Positions 1 to 8,533 of a DNA stretch of 64,000 bases are shown here, piece by piece. Positions within the stretch are counted from its first letter, which is position 1, and every line of letters begins with the position of its first letter. The DNA is from Salsipaludibacter albus (GTDB taxonomy: Bacteria > Actinomycetota > Nitriliruptoria > Nitriliruptorales > Nitriliruptoraceae), in contig NZ_JAHOPH010000001.1 of assembly GCF_019798055.1 (NCBI RefSeq), forward strand, positions 248,001-312,000. The letters run 5' to 3'. The translations under genes and the position numbers were made by a program. The notes under the pieces are model-generated. The model was given only the letters and a program-made list of their open reading frames with translations. It did no database searches and was not told the DNA's origin.

Positions 1-10
1 CCGGCCAGCG

Positions 11-814
11 TCAGCCGATGGCCAGGGCCGCCACGCACGCCGCGACCAGGCCGGGCAGGTCGTGCGGGTCGGCCTCGGCCGCGACGTCCAGCCCGTGGTG
101 GCGTGCCCGCGCGGAGGTGACCGGGCCGATCGACACCAGCGCCGCCCCCGGCGTTCGCCCGTCCAGGGCCGCCACCAGGGCGTCGATCGTCGAGGGTGAG
201 CCGGCCGCCACGGCGTCGATGCCACCGTCCAGCAGGTCGTCCAGGACCGGTCCCGGCAGCCTCGTCACCAGCCGGGTCCGGTAGGCGTGGACGTCGTCGA
301 CCTGCCAGCCCTTGTCGGCCAGGGCCGCGGGCAGCTCGGGCGAGGCGATGTCCGCCCGGGGCAGCAGCACGCGTCCCGGACCCGCCGGGAACGCGCGGCC
401 CAGCCCGGTGGTGGTGTGCACGGGTGCAACCAGGTCGGGGTCGCGACCCAGGGCCGACCGGGTCCGTCGCGCCGTCCCCGGCCCGACGCAGGCCACCAGC
501 ACGTCGGTCAGCGCGGCCGTGCCGTCCGTGTCCGGCGACAGGCCATCGAGTGCGTCGGCCAGGGCGGCCGCGCCGTTGGCCGAGGTGATCCCGACGGCGG
601 TGTAGCGACCGGCGACCAGGTCCTGCGCCGCGCGACGCAGGTCGGCGCCCCCGTCCTGCGGGGGCTCGATCGCCAGCAGCGGGACCTCGACCGGGTCGGC
701 GCCGAGGGCGCGCAGGCGGCGCGACAGTGCCCCCTGCTGGTGGGCCGCGCGAGCCACCAGGACCCGGCGACCGACCAGCGGCCCGTGGTCACCGGTGGTC
801 GCGGCGTCGGTCAC
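11..814 (-). CDS. hemD: Uroporphyrinogen-III synthase
   Basis: Converts hydroxymethylbilane to uroporphyrinogen III, closing the macrocycle with inversion of ring D; cytoplasmic tetrapyrrole enzyme. The 267-residue protein has the usual two-lobe pattern, with GITSANGAAAL in the first half and AAGSPSTIDALV in the second. The family is weakly conserved, so the call leans on its place at the end of hemA-hemC-hemD. The GTG at 814 is chosen because it overlaps the hemC stop as GTGA, the same coupling seen between hemA and hemC. An open frame continues upstream inside hemC but reads as arginine/proline-rich shadow sequence. Confidence 0.88.
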   Translation of the reverse strand: MTDAATTGDHGPLVGRRVLVARAAHQQGALSRRLRALGADPVEVPLLAIEPPQDGGADLRRAAQDLVAGRYTAVGITSANGAAALADALDGLSPDTDGTAALTDVLVACVGPGTARRTRSALGRDPDLVAPVHTTTGLGRAFPAGPGRVLLPRADIASPELPAALADKGWQVDDVHAYRTRLVTRLPGPVLDDLLDGGIDAVAAGSPSTIDALVAALDGRTPGAALVSIGPVTSARARHHGLDVAAEADPHDLPGLVAACVAALAIG

Positions 815-1770
815 GACCGGCCGTCCTCGGTCGAGGTGTCGGGTCCCAGTCCGGTCGCGGCACGCAGGCTGGACGCGACGGCCGCGGCAAGCTCGGGGAT
901 CTCGGTCACGGCCCCGCGCTGGCTGGCCCGGGCGAGGTTGGTCCCCGAGGCGTCCGACAGCAGCCCGAGCAGCTCCACCTGTGGCGTCGAGCGGCCCTCG
1001 ACCATGTGGGCGTGGGCGCCGATGGGGGCGGTGCAGCCCCCCTCGAGGTCGGCCAGGAGCTGGCGCTCGGCCCGGACCGTCAGCCGGGTCTCGCGATGGT
1101 CCAGCAGGCGCAGGGCCGTCTGGGTGTCGAGGTCGTCGCTGCGGCACTCCAGCGCCAACGCGCCCTGGGCCGGGGCGTGCAGCATCTCGCCGTGCTCGAG
1201 TGGGACGGCCACGACCTCGTCGAGCAGGTCCCCGAGCCGGTCACCCAGCCGGAGCAGCCCGGCGGTCGCGACCACGACGCCGTCGAGCACGCCGTCGCGG
1301 ACCTTGCCGAGCCGGGTCTCGACGTTGCCCCGCAACGGCTGGACCAGGACGTCCCGGCGGGCGCGGGCGACCTGGGCACGGCGGCGGGCCGACGAGGTCC
1401 CGATGGTGACGGTGCGGTCGCGCGGCAGGTCGACCAGCCGCCACCCCGCCCTGGTCACCAGTGCGTCACGCGGGTCGACCCGCCGGGGCACGACCGGCAC
1501 CACCAGTCCCTCCGCCGGCTGGGTCGGCAGGTCCTTGTGGGAGTGCACGGCGAGGTGGCAGTCCCCGGCCAGCACGGCCTCGCGGATGCGGTCGACGAAG
1601 ATCCCCTTGGCGTCGAACGCCTCGACCGCCCGGTCCTTGTGGTCGTCGCCCGTGCTCGACAGCGCAACGATCTCGTGGTCGCGTCCGGACACCGACGACA
1701 GCGCCTCGCCGACCTGTCGGGCCTGGATCCGGGCGAGCGTGGAGCGTCGGGTGGCGATGCGCCAGGTCAC
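811..1770 (-). CDS. hemC: Porphobilinogen deaminase (hydroxymethylbilane synthase)
   Basis: Polymerises four porphobilinogen molecules into hydroxymethylbilane on a covalent dipyrromethane cofactor. The 319-residue protein shows VHSHKDLP (about 75-82), IGTSSARR (about 123-130), RGNVETRL (about 147-154) and the cofactor-binding cysteine in LEGGCTAPIGA (Cys246). The GTG start at 1770 overlaps the hemA stop as GTGA, and its own stop overlaps the hemD start, so the three are very likely translated from one mRNA. Length is normal for the family. Confidence 0.96.
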   Translation of the reverse strand: MTWRIATRRSTLARIQARQVGEALSSVSGRDHEIVALSSTGDDHKDRAVEAFDAKGIFVDRIREAVLAGDCHLAVHSHKDLPTQPAEGLVVPVVPRRVDPRDALVTRAGWRLVDLPRDRTVTIGTSSARRRAQVARARRDVLVQPLRGNVETRLGKVRDGVLDGVVVATAGLLRLGDRLGDLLDEVVAVPLEHGEMLHAPAQGALALECRSDDLDTQTALRLLDHRETRLTVRAERQLLADLEGGCTAPIGAHAHMVEGRSTPQVELLGLLSDASGTNLARASQRGAVTEIPELAAAVASSLRAATGLGPDTSTEDGRS

Positions 1771-3011
1771 TTCGGGCCATCGTCGAGGTCGAACAGGTCC
1801 CGCAGCGCGTCCACGACGACCTGGGCCGTGCCGTCGTCGGCGCGATCCTTGAGCCGGATGGTCGGCTGGTGGAGGAAGGTGTTGACGATCCCCTCGGTGA
1901 GGGCGTCGACCGCCTGGCGCTGGCTGTCGTCCAGGCTCCGCAGGCGGTTGTCCAGTCGTTGCAGCTCGGCCCGACGGACCTGCTCGGCGCGACGACGCAG
2001 TGCACGGATCGTCGGCTCCACCTCGATCGCCGACATCCAGGCCGAGAACGCCTCGACCTCGTCGTCGACCAGCTCGAGGGCGTCGCGCAGGACCTCGTCC
2101 TGCAAGGTGGCATCGGCGGCGCGGCGGACGTCGGCCAGCCCGACCACCGTCACGCCCGGAAGGTCGGCGCAGGCGGCGGCGACGTTGTGGGGCATCGCGA
2201 GGTCGAGCAGCACCAGGGGCCGGGCCGAGCGGTCCCCCACCAGCTCGGGGGTGAGCAGCGGGGCGGATGCCCCGGTGGTGCACACCACCAGATCGGCGGC
2301 GGCGACCCCGGTCGCGAGGTCGTCGGCGACGACCGCGTCGTGGCGTCGCGCGAGCCGGTCGGCCTTGTCCGCCGAGCGGTTCCAGACCGCGAGTCCCCCG
2401 TGTCCGGTCAGCCGGGCGGCGGCCAGCGCGCCGACCTTGCCGGCGCCGACGACGAGGCTCGAGGCGTTCGGGGCCAGTGACCCGTCGGCGGTGAGCGAGG
2501 CGAGGGCGATGTCGACCATCGAGGAGCCGCCCGCACCGATCGCGGTCTCGTTGCGCAGGCGCCGGCCCACCCGGACACCCTGGCGGAACAGTCGCAGCAG
2601 CATGCGCCGGGCCGTGCCCTCGTGGCGGGCGAGCTCCATGGCGTCGCGCACCTGCAGGTTGATCTGGCGCTCGCCGACCACCATGGACTCGACCCCGCCG
2701 GAGACCCGGAACAGGTGGTCGGCCACCTCGTGGTCGTAGTGGACCTCGTGGCTGTCCAGGAAGTCCTCGGCGCGATCGCCGGCGCGGTCGGCGAGGAAGT
2801 CTGTCACCTCGTCGAGACCCGGGTGGAACTTCGACAGGTGGACGTACACCTCGACCCGGTTGCACGTCGACAGCAGCACGGCCTCGAGGACGTGCTCGAG
2901 GGCCACGAGGTCACGCAGCACCTTGCGTCGCTCGTCGGAGGGCACGGCCAGCCGCTCCAGCAACTCGAGGTCACTGGTGCGGTGGCTGGCACCGACGACG
3001 AGGAGGGGCAT
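1767..3011 (-). CDS. hemA: Glutamyl-tRNA reductase
   Basis: First committed enzyme of C5-pathway tetrapyrrole synthesis; reduces glutamyl-tRNA to glutamate-1-semialdehyde with NADPH. The 414 residues carry the nucleophile in LSTCNRVEVY (Cys50), the GERQINLQ block (113-120; GESQI is more usual), a Rossmann motif VGAGKVG (188-194), and the C-terminal dimerisation helices. First gene of hemACD; rex lies about 220 bases upstream on the same strand. Heme genes are known Rex targets in some actinobacteria, but I see no clear Rex palindrome here. Confidence 0.97.
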   Translation of the reverse strand: MPLLVVGASHRTSDLELLERLAVPSDERRKVLRDLVALEHVLEAVLLSTCNRVEVYVHLSKFHPGLDEVTDFLADRAGDRAEDFLDSHEVHYDHEVADHLFRVSGGVESMVVGERQINLQVRDAMELARHEGTARRMLLRLFRQGVRVGRRLRNETAIGAGGSSMVDIALASLTADGSLAPNASSLVVGAGKVGALAAARLTGHGGLAVWNRSADKADRLARRHDAVVADDLATGVAAADLVVCTTGASAPLLTPELVGDRSARPLVLLDLAMPHNVAAACADLPGVTVVGLADVRRAADATLQDEVLRDALELVDDEVEAFSAWMSAIEVEPTIRALRRRAEQVRRAELQRLDNRLRSLDDSQRQAVDALTEGIVNTFLHQPTIRLKDRADDGTAQVVVDALRDLFDLDDGPK

Positions 3012-3232
3012 GCGGACTTCTTCGCACGTGGACGGGTGATGCGGTGGCTGCGAGGATGAACCGGCGGGCCGCCCCGGGGTCCGACGAACCGGTCCCGTGG
3101 GGCCGGGGAAGGACGCACGAGTTGCGGCCGTGGCTCGTGCAACGCCCGGCCGAGTCTATCGCCTCGAGGTCCCCCGCCCCGGTCGGTCCAGGGGCCTGCC
3201 AGTCGCAGCGGGCCAGCGTGCACCGGTGGGTG

Positions 3233-3895
3233 TCAGGTGCCCGTGGCGACCTGTCGCTCCGGGCCGGGCGTGGCGTAGAGCTGTTCGTAGAAGCTGAGGA
3301 TCTGCAGTTCGGTGGAGACGTCGACCTTGCGCACCGCGACGTGCTCGGGCGTGTCGACGTGGGTCGGGGCGAAGTTGAGGATGGCGGTGACGCCCGCCGC
3401 GACGAGGCGGTCCACGATCGACTGGGCGTGCTCGGCCGGGGTCGCGATGACCGCGATGGTGGCGCCGCGCTCCAGCACGGCACGGTCGAGGTCGGCGACC
3501 GGCTCCACGACACCGTTGCCGACCTCGGAGCCGACCAGGTCGACCGACTCGTCGAACAGGCCGACGACGTTGAAGCCCCGCCGGCTGAACCCGTCGTAGG
3601 CGGCGAGCGCACGACCGAGGTTGCCGATGCCGACGATCACGACCGCGCGGTCCCGGTTGAGGCCCAGCACCTCCGAGATCTCGTCGATCAGCTCGCCCAC
3701 CCGGTAGCCCACGCCCCGGGTGCCGAAGGCGCCGAGCTGCGACAGGTCCTTGCGCACGATCGCCGCATTCACCCCGGAGGCGTCGGCGAGCGCGGTCGAC
3801 GAGATGGTCTCCACGGCATTCTCGGACGATTCCACGAGGGACTGCAGGTACAGCGGCAGGCGTGCCACCGTGGCCTCGGGGATGGAGCGGGACAT
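3233..3895 (-). CDS. rex: Redox-sensing transcriptional repressor Rex
   Basis: Rex senses the NADH/NAD+ ratio and represses respiratory and fermentative genes when NADH is low. The 220-residue protein has an N-terminal winged helix (about 8-75, with NAAIVRKDLSQLGAFGTRG, typical of Rex) and a Rossmann domain beginning at IVGIGNLGRAL (about 87-97), followed by GLFDES, which contacts the dinucleotide. Its position upstream of hemA matches the rex-hemACD order of actinobacteria. Start is ATG at 3895; the 179 bases to the next gene show no obvious operator. Confidence 0.96.
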   Translation of the reverse strand: MSRSIPEATVARLPLYLQSLVESSENAVETISSTALADASGVNAAIVRKDLSQLGAFGTRGVGYRVGELIDEISEVLGLNRDRAVVIVGIGNLGRALAAYDGFSRRGFNVVGLFDESVDLVGSEVGNGVVEPVADLDRAVLERGATIAVIATPAEHAQSIVDRLVAAGVTAILNFAPTHVDTPEHVAVRKVDVSTELQILSFYEQLYATPGPERQVATGT

Positions 3896-4074
3896 GGGCT
3901 CCCCTGGTGTGGACGGGACCGGCTTCGCGGGACCGGTTCGTGGACCTCGTCGGGGCTCCGGACGAGCCCGACATCGACGTGTCGGGAGAGGGACCGACGT
4001 TCCCCCAGTCTAGTGCCCGGCGTCGACCACTCGATCCACGGTCGGACCCACGGGGCGCCGCCCCGCACGTCGTG

Positions 4075-4341
4075 TCAGGGACTCCGGCGTGCCCGCCGTG
4101 CCGCCCGCACGGCGGCGCGGATCGTGCCGGGCTCCACCACCAGTTCGGCCACCTCGACCCCGTCCACGGCCACCACCGGGACACGCACGTTGTAGCGACG
4201 CTGGAGGTCGTCGTCGGCGTCGACGTCGACCAGTTCCAGGCGTGCCCGGCGCGCCTCCCTGCGCGCCAGCTCCTCCGCCCGGGCGCACAGGCCACAGCCC
4301 CGGCGCGTGTAGACGGTCACCACGGGACGGGAGCGGCTCAT
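4075..4341 (-). CDS. Glutaredoxin-like thiol-disulfide protein
   Basis: An 88-residue single-domain thioredoxin fold with an N-terminal CGLC active site (Cys16, Cys19) after VVTVYTRRG, and the cis-proline stretch NVRVPVVAVDG. This is the short glutaredoxin-like (DUF836) family; the natural reductant and substrate are unknown. The ATG at 4341 overlaps the stop of the upstream transporter gene (ATGA), so it is the last gene of a three-gene operon. A homologue occupies the same place near hemA in mycobacteria (Rv0508), so the position is ancestral. Confidence 0.85.
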   Translation of the reverse strand: MSRSRPVVTVYTRRGCGLCARAEELARREARRARLELVDVDADDDLQRRYNVRVPVVAVDGVEVAELVVEPGTIRAAVRAARRARRSP

Positions 4342-5714
4342 GCGACCGCCCCGGGGCTCGGTGGGGGTCGCCCGTCCAGCTCCCAGCCACGCGTCTCCGG
4401 CAGGCGGCGCAGTGCCAGGGTGACCACGACGGGGACCAGGGCCAGGATCCGTGCGGCCCCACCGAACCCGCCCGTGGCATCGGCGAGGATCCCGAACCCG
4501 GCGAGTCCGACGACGGCGCCGAGCACACCAGCGGCCGCCAGCCACCCCGCGACCGTCGCCCGCACCTCGGTCGGGAACACCTCGGCCGCGGCGGCACCCA
4601 GGCCGGGCCCGATGGCGCCACCGGCGAGGATCCCCACGAGGTAGCCGACGAACATCAGGGGCACCGCGCCCGAATAGGTGCCGGCGAACCCCAGCCCGGT
4701 TCCCACCAGCCCGACCGCGACGCAGGGCCGGCGGCCCACGTGGTCCGACAGCCATCGCCCCGCCAGCAACCCGACCAGTCCGACCGGCCCGGCCGCCAGG
4801 ACCACCAGCGCCATCGTCGAACGGGCCAGGCCCAGGATCGACTCGCCGTACACGAACACGTAGGTGAACCCGGGACCGGTCGCGACGGCGATGCCGGCGG
4901 CCACCGCGACCAGCCGCGCGAGGTCGCGACGATGCGGACGGGGCACGGCGCCGGGCAGCGCCGGGGCGGTCTCGGCCAGGTGGGCGCGTGCGGCGACCGG
5001 TGGCTCGACCAGCGTGCGGGCCAGCCACGGCAGGGCCAGCAGCGGCAGGAAGACCGCCAGCATGACCGGGCGGAAGCCCTCGGGAAGCAGCGACCGGCCG
5101 ATCGAGATGACCCCGCTGCCGATGCCGTAGGTCGCCGCGATCAGCCCGATCGCCCACGAGCGGTACCGGGCGCTGGTCTCCTCCGCCGCCACCACCCCGG
5201 ACACGGCGTTGACCGTGGACAGCCAGGGCCGTGCGAGCGCCACGAGGGCCACCCAGGTCCAGAAGGTCGGTGCGAAGGCCGAGCTGCCGGTCAGCGCGAG
5301 CCCGACCACCAGGGCCAGCAGCAGGACCCGGCGGCGACCGAGGTGGTCGGCGATCGCCGACCCGGGCAGCGACGCCAACGAGGCGAGCCTGATCACCGCC
5401 AGGGCGATCCCGAGCGTGGTGGCCTGCAGGCCGATCTGGGACGTCAGGTCGGTGCCGGCGTCCACCGTCCCGAAGGCTCGCGCGACGTCGCCGATGACGG
5501 CGGTGATGGCGAACTGGCCCATCCCGCTCGCGGCCGACACGACCGCCGCAGACACCAGTGACGGGGTCAGCCAGTCGAGGCGGCCCCCGGCGCCATCGGG
5601 TGGTGGCCTGGCGGCGCCACCAGATGGTGGCGGGGCGGCGCCATCAGATGGTGGCGGGGCGGCGCCATCAGATGGTGGCGGGGCGGCGCCGGGCGCGTCG
5701 CCGGGGTCGGTCAC
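4338..5714 (-). CDS. Major facilitator superfamily transporter
   Basis: Polytopic inner-membrane transporter of 458 residues with about twelve hydrophobic segments. Loop 2 of the first half has DHLGRRR and the matching loop of the second half has DHVGRRP, the MFS signature. Substrate not predictable. An unusual 45-residue cytoplasmic N-terminus is rich in Ala, Pro, Asp and Gly and is built from an eight-residue repeat (AAPPPSDG and variants). The GTG at 5714 overlaps the stop of the acyl-CoA synthetase gene, and its stop overlaps the glutaredoxin-like gene, implying co-expression; export or uptake of an acid handled by the synthetase is possible but inferred. Confidence 0.88.
   Translation of the reverse strand: MTDPGDAPGAAPPPSDGAAPPPSDGAAPPPSGGAARPPPDGAGGRLDWLTPSLVSAAVVSAASGMGQFAITAVIGDVARAFGTVDAGTDLTSQIGLQATTLGIALAVIRLASLASLPGSAIADHLGRRRVLLLALVVGLALTGSSAFAPTFWTWVALVALARPWLSTVNAVSGVVAAEETSARYRSWAIGLIAATYGIGSGVISIGRSLLPEGFRPVMLAVFLPLLALPWLARTLVEPPVAARAHLAETAPALPGAVPRPHRRDLARLVAVAAGIAVATGPGFTYVFVYGESILGLARSTMALVVLAAGPVGLVGLLAGRWLSDHVGRRPCVAVGLVGTGLGFAGTYSGAVPLMFVGYLVGILAGGAIGPGLGAAAAEVFPTEVRATVAGWLAAAGVLGAVVGLAGFGILADATGGFGGAARILALVPVVVTLALRRLPETRGWELDGRPPPSPGAVA
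5590..5685 (-). repeat. Four tandem 24-base repeats within the MFS gene
   Basis: Four head-to-tail 24-base units at 5590, 5614, 5638 and 5662. The last two are identical and the first two differ at a few positions. Each encodes one octapeptide of the MFS protein N-terminus and keeps the frame, so copy number could vary without disrupting the gene. Confidence 0.9.
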
Positions 5715-7318
5715 GACTCGCGCAACGCGACACGTCGAAGCTTCCCGGATGCCGTGTGTGGCAGGGCGGACACGAACTCGATCGTCTGGGGGCACTTGTA
5801 GCGGGCCAGCCTGGTGGCGCAGAAGCCCACCAGGTCGTCCTCGGTGACCTCGCCGTCGGTGACCACGAACGCCTTGACCGCCTCGCCCGTGTAGGGGTGC
5901 GGGATCCCGACGACGGCACAGGCGGCCACGGCGTCGTGGGCCTCGAGCACCCGCTCGACCTCCTGGGGGTAGACGTTGAACCCGCTCACGATCACCAGGT
6001 CGGAGTTGCGGTCCACCAACCGCAGGTAGCCGTCCCGGTCGAGCACGCCCACGTCTCCGGTGCGCAGCCAGCCGTCGTCGGTGAGGGTCGCGGCCGTGGC
6101 CTCGGGGTCGCCGTGGTAGCCGGCGAAGACGTTGGGCCCGCGGACCCAGACCTCGCCCGGATCGCCGGTGGCGACGTCCTCGGGGTTGTCGCCCCCGCTG
6201 AGCTCCACCAGGCGCAGCTCGATGCCGGGCAGCGGGTGGCCGACCGTGCCGGGCCGGGGCTCGGGTGCCATGGAGTTCGCGGTGACCGACGGTGACGCCT
6301 CGGTCAGCCCGTAGCCCTCCTCGACCATGATCCCGGTGCGGTCCAGGAACGCCGTCAGGACGTGCTCGGGCAGCGGTGCGGCGCCCGACACGGCCAGGCG
6401 GAGGTCGGCGAAGGCGGTCGTGGGCAGGTCCGGAAGGGTGGTCCAGGCCACGTACATCGGCGGAGCGCCCAGCAGGATCGTGACGTGGTTGCGCGTCATC
6501 GCGTCGAGGGATCCCAGCGGGTCGAAGCGCTCCTGGAGCACCACCGTCGCCCCGACCCGCACGCACGCCCCCATGCCGACGTTGAGGGCGTAGATGTGCG
6601 ACAGCGGGAGCACGATCAGGGCGACGTCCTCGCCGGTGATCTGGAAGCGACCGGCCAGGGACTGGTCCTGGTTCGCACGGAGGTTGCCACGGGTCAGCAT
6701 CGCCCCACGTGGCCGCCCGGTCGTGCCGGAGGTGTAGACCAGCGCGGCGAGGTCGTCGTCGCCGACCTCGACCGGGTCCGGCACGGCATCCCCCGCCACG
6801 ACCTCGCTCCACCGCCGCACGCCCTGGGGTGCCTCGTCGCCCGCCACCACGACCGGCACGTCCAGCTCGAGGGCGACGTCGACCATCCCGGCCGCGACGG
6901 ACCCGGCGACGACGAACAACGACGCTCCCGAGTCGGCCAGCGAGTGGGCGACCTCGTCGGGTGCCAGGGCCGTGGACAGCGGCACGGCGACGGCCCCGAT
7001 CCGCAGGGTCGCGTAGTAGGCCTCGACGAACGCGGGGACGTTGCCGACCTGGATCGCGACCCGGTCCCCCACGCCGATCCCACCGGACTGGAGGTCGGCC
7101 GCGGCCGCGTCCACCCGGGCGTCGAGCTCGCGATAGGTGACCGTGCGTCCCTGCCACACGATCGCGGGTCGATCGGGGTGGCGCACGGCAGTCTCGCCCA
7201 GGCGGCCCTCGATGTCGATCAGCGAGCGCTCCAGCGACTCTTCCACGTCGACCTCCACGGCCCCGTCCACCTGGCGGCCGGTGTCACGGGTCTTCGCACC
7301 GGGACGTGGCGCGTTCAC
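5711..7318 (-). CDS. Acyl-CoA synthetase (AMP-forming, ANL superfamily)
   Basis: Activates a carboxylic acid to its acyl-adenylate and then the CoA thioester. The 535 residues have the P-loop YTSGTTGRPRG (195-205), the adenine-binding GYGLTE (about 335), the hinge TGDVG with the following DR, and the catalytic lysine near the C-terminus in SGKLRR (about Lys526). Length fits medium/long-chain fatty acid CoA ligases, but chain length cannot be read from sequence. First gene of an operon with a transporter and a glutaredoxin-like protein; its stop overlaps the transporter GTG. Confidence 0.93.
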   Translation of the reverse strand: MNAPRPGAKTRDTGRQVDGAVEVDVEESLERSLIDIEGRLGETAVRHPDRPAIVWQGRTVTYRELDARVDAAAADLQSGGIGVGDRVAIQVGNVPAFVEAYYATLRIGAVAVPLSTALAPDEVAHSLADSGASLFVVAGSVAAGMVDVALELDVPVVVAGDEAPQGVRRWSEVVAGDAVPDPVEVGDDDLAALVYTSGTTGRPRGAMLTRGNLRANQDQSLAGRFQITGEDVALIVLPLSHIYALNVGMGACVRVGATVVLQERFDPLGSLDAMTRNHVTILLGAPPMYVAWTTLPDLPTTAFADLRLAVSGAAPLPEHVLTAFLDRTGIMVEEGYGLTEASPSVTANSMAPEPRPGTVGHPLPGIELRLVELSGGDNPEDVATGDPGEVWVRGPNVFAGYHGDPEATAATLTDDGWLRTGDVGVLDRDGYLRLVDRNSDLVIVSGFNVYPQEVERVLEAHDAVAACAVVGIPHPYTGEAVKAFVVTDGEVTEDDLVGFCATRLARYKCPQTIEFVSALPHTASGKLRRVALRES

Positions 7319-7460
7319 CGGCCGGCCTGCTCCCCGGCGCAGCCTACAGCGCCGGGGGTCGTCGCCCGCCGGGGATCGAGGCCGGGGGCAGCCGGTCGTG
7401 CAGTGGACCGGATCCGGGCCGATCGACCCGCCCGACCACGGGGTCGGCGGCCACGAGGGT

Positions 7461-7466
7461 TACGCT
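7461..7466 (+). promoter_or_regulatory. Candidate -10 element for a leaderless transcript
   Basis: The hexamer TACGCT ends six bases before the GTG of the downstream isomerase gene. Actinobacterial -10 boxes follow TAnnnT, and this spacing would put the transcription start at or next to the start codon. There is no purine-rich ribosome site between them, which fits leaderless translation. Inferred from sequence only. Confidence 0.35.
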
Positions 7467-7472
7467 CCCGCC

Positions 7473-8351
7473 GTGGACACCCCGAGCATCCTGGCCTCCA
7501 CCGGACCGCTGTTCGCGCGTCCGGTCGACTGGGCGATGGGCGTGATCGCCGAGGCCGGCTACGACGGCGTCGAACTGATGGTCACGCAGGATCCCGCCAC
7601 CCAGGACGCCGCCCAGGTCGCCGCGGCGGCCGAGCGGGAGGGCGTGCTCGTGCCCGTGGTCCACGGCCCGTTCCTGCTGTTGACCCGGCGGGTCTACGGC
7701 ACGGACCTGGTCGCCAAGGCGCGCCGATCGCTGGCGCTGGCCGGCGAGGTCGGGGCCGAGCTGATGATCGTCCACCCGCCGTTCCGGTGGCAGCGCGCCT
7801 TCCACGAGTGGCTGCTCGACGAGGGCGACGACGAGGCGGCCGACCACGACACGCAGATCGGCGTCGAGAACCTCTACCCGGTGAAGGTCGCCGGACGACC
7901 CGTGCGGTTCCACCGCTACACCGAGCCCGACCACCTCGACCCGTTCCACCACGTCGTCCTCGACACGTCCCACTTCGGGGTCGCCGGGGTCGACATCGTC
8001 GATGCGTGGCACGCGCTGGAGGATGCGACCGTCCACCTGCACGTGTCGGACTACCGCGGCCAGGGTCGCGACAGCCATGCACCGCTGGGACACGGACTGT
8101 TGCCACTGGGACGGTTCCTCCACGACGTCGGCGCCCGCGAGGACGCCCCGTCCATCACCCTGGAACTGGACTGCCGCCGGTTCCTCGACGACCGGTCGGC
8201 GCTGGTCGGGTACCTGACCCAGGAGCGGCTGAAGTGCCGGGAGCTCCTGGACGGCGGCGACGTCGAGGACGTCCTCGGGCGCCCCGACGTGGTCAGCGTG
8301 GCCCCCGGAGCGGCCGAGGACGACGCCGACCAGCCCACCGTTGGGCTCTGA
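7473..8351 (+). CDS. Sugar phosphate isomerase/epimerase (xylose isomerase-like TIM barrel)
   Basis: A 292-residue AP-endonuclease-2/xylose-isomerase-like barrel. Metal-ligand type positions are visible: the Glu in GYDGVELMV, His in VVHGPF and MIVHPPF, IGVENLYP, LDTSHFG, HVSDYRG and the final LELDCR. The substrate is unknown. An orthologue (Rv0498) sits near proC and galE2 in mycobacteria, so the neighbourhood is conserved. The GTG at 7473 is chosen because it follows a plausible -10 and the barrel begins immediately after it. Confidence 0.82.
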   Translation: MDTPSILASTGPLFARPVDWAMGVIAEAGYDGVELMVTQDPATQDAAQVAAAAEREGVLVPVVHGPFLLLTRRVYGTDLVAKARRSLALAGEVGAELMIVHPPFRWQRAFHEWLLDEGDDEAADHDTQIGVENLYPVKVAGRPVRFHRYTEPDHLDPFHHVVLDTSHFGVAGVDIVDAWHALEDATVHLHVSDYRGQGRDSHAPLGHGLLPLGRFLHDVGAREDAPSITLELDCRRFLDDRSALVGYLTQERLKCRELLDGGDVEDVLGRPDVVSVAPGAAEDDADQPTVGL

Positions 8352-8431
8352 GCCCCCGCGTCGAGCGGCGTTACGATCCTCGCACCGACCTGCCGGGCCT
8401 CCCCCGGCGGTCCGTCGACCACGGAGGGACC

Positions 8432-8518
8432 ATGCGACGCGGCACCGCCATCGCGCTCGTCGTCCTGTTCCTGGTGATCGTCGTCGCGGCGATCGTCCAG
8501 CTGCTGCAGGTGTCCTGA
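8432..8518 (+). CDS. Small single-span membrane protein
   Basis: A 28-residue ORF: two arginines, then a hydrophobic helix filling the rest (about residues 5-24) and a short polar end. A clear ribosome site (acggaggg) lies about three to five bases before the ATG. It follows the isomerase by 80 bases on the same strand. A single helix with a good ribosome site supports a real micro-protein, but no function can be assigned. Confidence 0.55.
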   Translation: MRRGTAIALVVLFLVIVVAAIVQLLQVS

Positions 8519-8533
8519 CCCGCCCTGCAGCTG

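Noticed and set aside
3896-4074. Rex operator ahead of rex
   Set aside because: No TTGTGA-N6-TCACAA-like palindrome found by eye.
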